Both the position numbers and the translations under genes were made by a program. Below are positions 4,999 through 5,049 of a DNA stretch of 5,049 nucleotides, piece by piece (position 1 is the first letter of the stretch; the number at the start of each line of letters is the position of its first letter). Origin of the DNA: Clostridia bacterium (GTDB taxonomy: Bacteria; Bacillota; Clostridia; Christensenellales; Aristaeellaceae). Location: positions 1-5,049 of the forward strand of contig JAEDIV010000158.1 of the NCBI GenBank assembly GCA_016296675.1, read 5' to 3'. The notes beneath the pieces are model-generated. The model worked only from the letters and a program-made list of their open reading frames with translations, ran no database searches and was not told the DNA's origin.

Positions 4999-5049
4999 AA
5001 GCCATCAAAAAAGTACCTTTTTTGATGGGAAGGGCCGATCCCCTGAAAT
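4976..5049 (-). repeat. Composite palindromic element, copy 2 (reverse orientation, cut by window edge)
   Basis: Read on the minus strand, this stretch has the order ATTTCAGGGGATCGGC (5049-5034), a 26-base segment (5033-5008), TGATGGCTTGAA (5007-4996), then a hairpin whose right half overlaps the linker and a T run. The 16-base and 12-base blocks are identical to 391-406 and 407-418, where they are directly adjacent. The 26 extra bases complete a second hairpin, CCATCAAAAAAG (5002-5013) with CTTTTTTGATGG (5017-5028), a perfect 12-bp stem around TAC. The other half of the long GGGGATCGG hairpin should lie just beyond 5049. Confidence 0.75.
5002..5028. repeat. Perfect 12-bp inverted repeat unique to copy 2
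   Basis: CCATCAAAAAAG and CTTTTTTGATGG flank a TAC loop. Because each arm holds six A or six T, the structure is nearly symmetric on both strands. It is AT-rich in the part nearest the loop, so it is a poor classical terminator on its own. One arm overlaps the conserved linker shared with copy 1, where the matching arm is absent. Confidence 0.6.

Noticed and set aside
368..5049. Inverted copies as the ends of one transposon carrying the three genes
   Set aside because: No transposase or recombinase lies between them, the copies differ internally by 26 bases and in one hairpin, and no target-site duplication is visible. A dispersed repeat fits better.

Overview
The window looks like chromosome from a low-to-middle GC Gram-positive anaerobe, probably a member of the Clostridia (Bacillota). 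This rests on strong AGGAGG-type ribosome binding sites, two secreted proteins made of repeats of the kind common in gut Clostridia, and A/T-tract intrinsic terminators. It is an inference from style; nothing here fixes the genus.

Layout. Positions 1-169 hold the first 56 codons of a minus-strand gene for a secreted protein. It has a clear signal peptide followed by the opening of a BspA-like (leucine-rich-repeat surface protein) mature region. Positions 170-556 are a divergent intergenic region with outward-facing promoter candidates on both sides and, between them, a long palindromic hairpin plus a terminator-like hairpin. Positions 557-3400 encode a 947-residue secreted protein built almost entirely of repeats: six units resembling the bacterial pre-peptidase C-terminal (PPC) fold, anchored at exact 114-residue spacing, then six 40-residue units rich in Cys and His. 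Fifteen bases later, 3416-3766 is a broken SGNH/GDSL hydrolase gene. Its N-terminal block I/II and C-terminal Asp-x-x-His block survive, but the middle (with the GTND block) is gone and an in-frame TAA lies at the join. A promoter candidate overlaps the end of this remnant. Positions 3845-4894 encode an intact GpsA-family NAD(P)-dependent glycerol-3-phosphate dehydrogenase with an altered substrate-site motif, followed by a good intrinsic terminator and more hairpins.

The most unusual structural signal is that the window's two intergenic ends carry related copies, in opposite orientation, of one composite palindromic element (about 368-446 and 4976-5049, the latter cut by the window edge). 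They share a 16-base and a 12-base block exactly. They differ by a 26-base insertion or deletion that makes an extra 12-bp hairpin, and by the sequence, but not the position, of a terminator-like hairpin. This points to a dispersed repeat family in this genome.

Working together: the two divergent secreted proteins probably act at the cell surface or outside the cell. The hydrolase remnant was probably once co-transcribed with the repeat protein. The dehydrogenase is metabolic (glycerol phosphate for membrane lipid synthesis, or a related phospho-substrate) and appears to have its own promoter and terminator, so no functional link to the surface proteins is shown.
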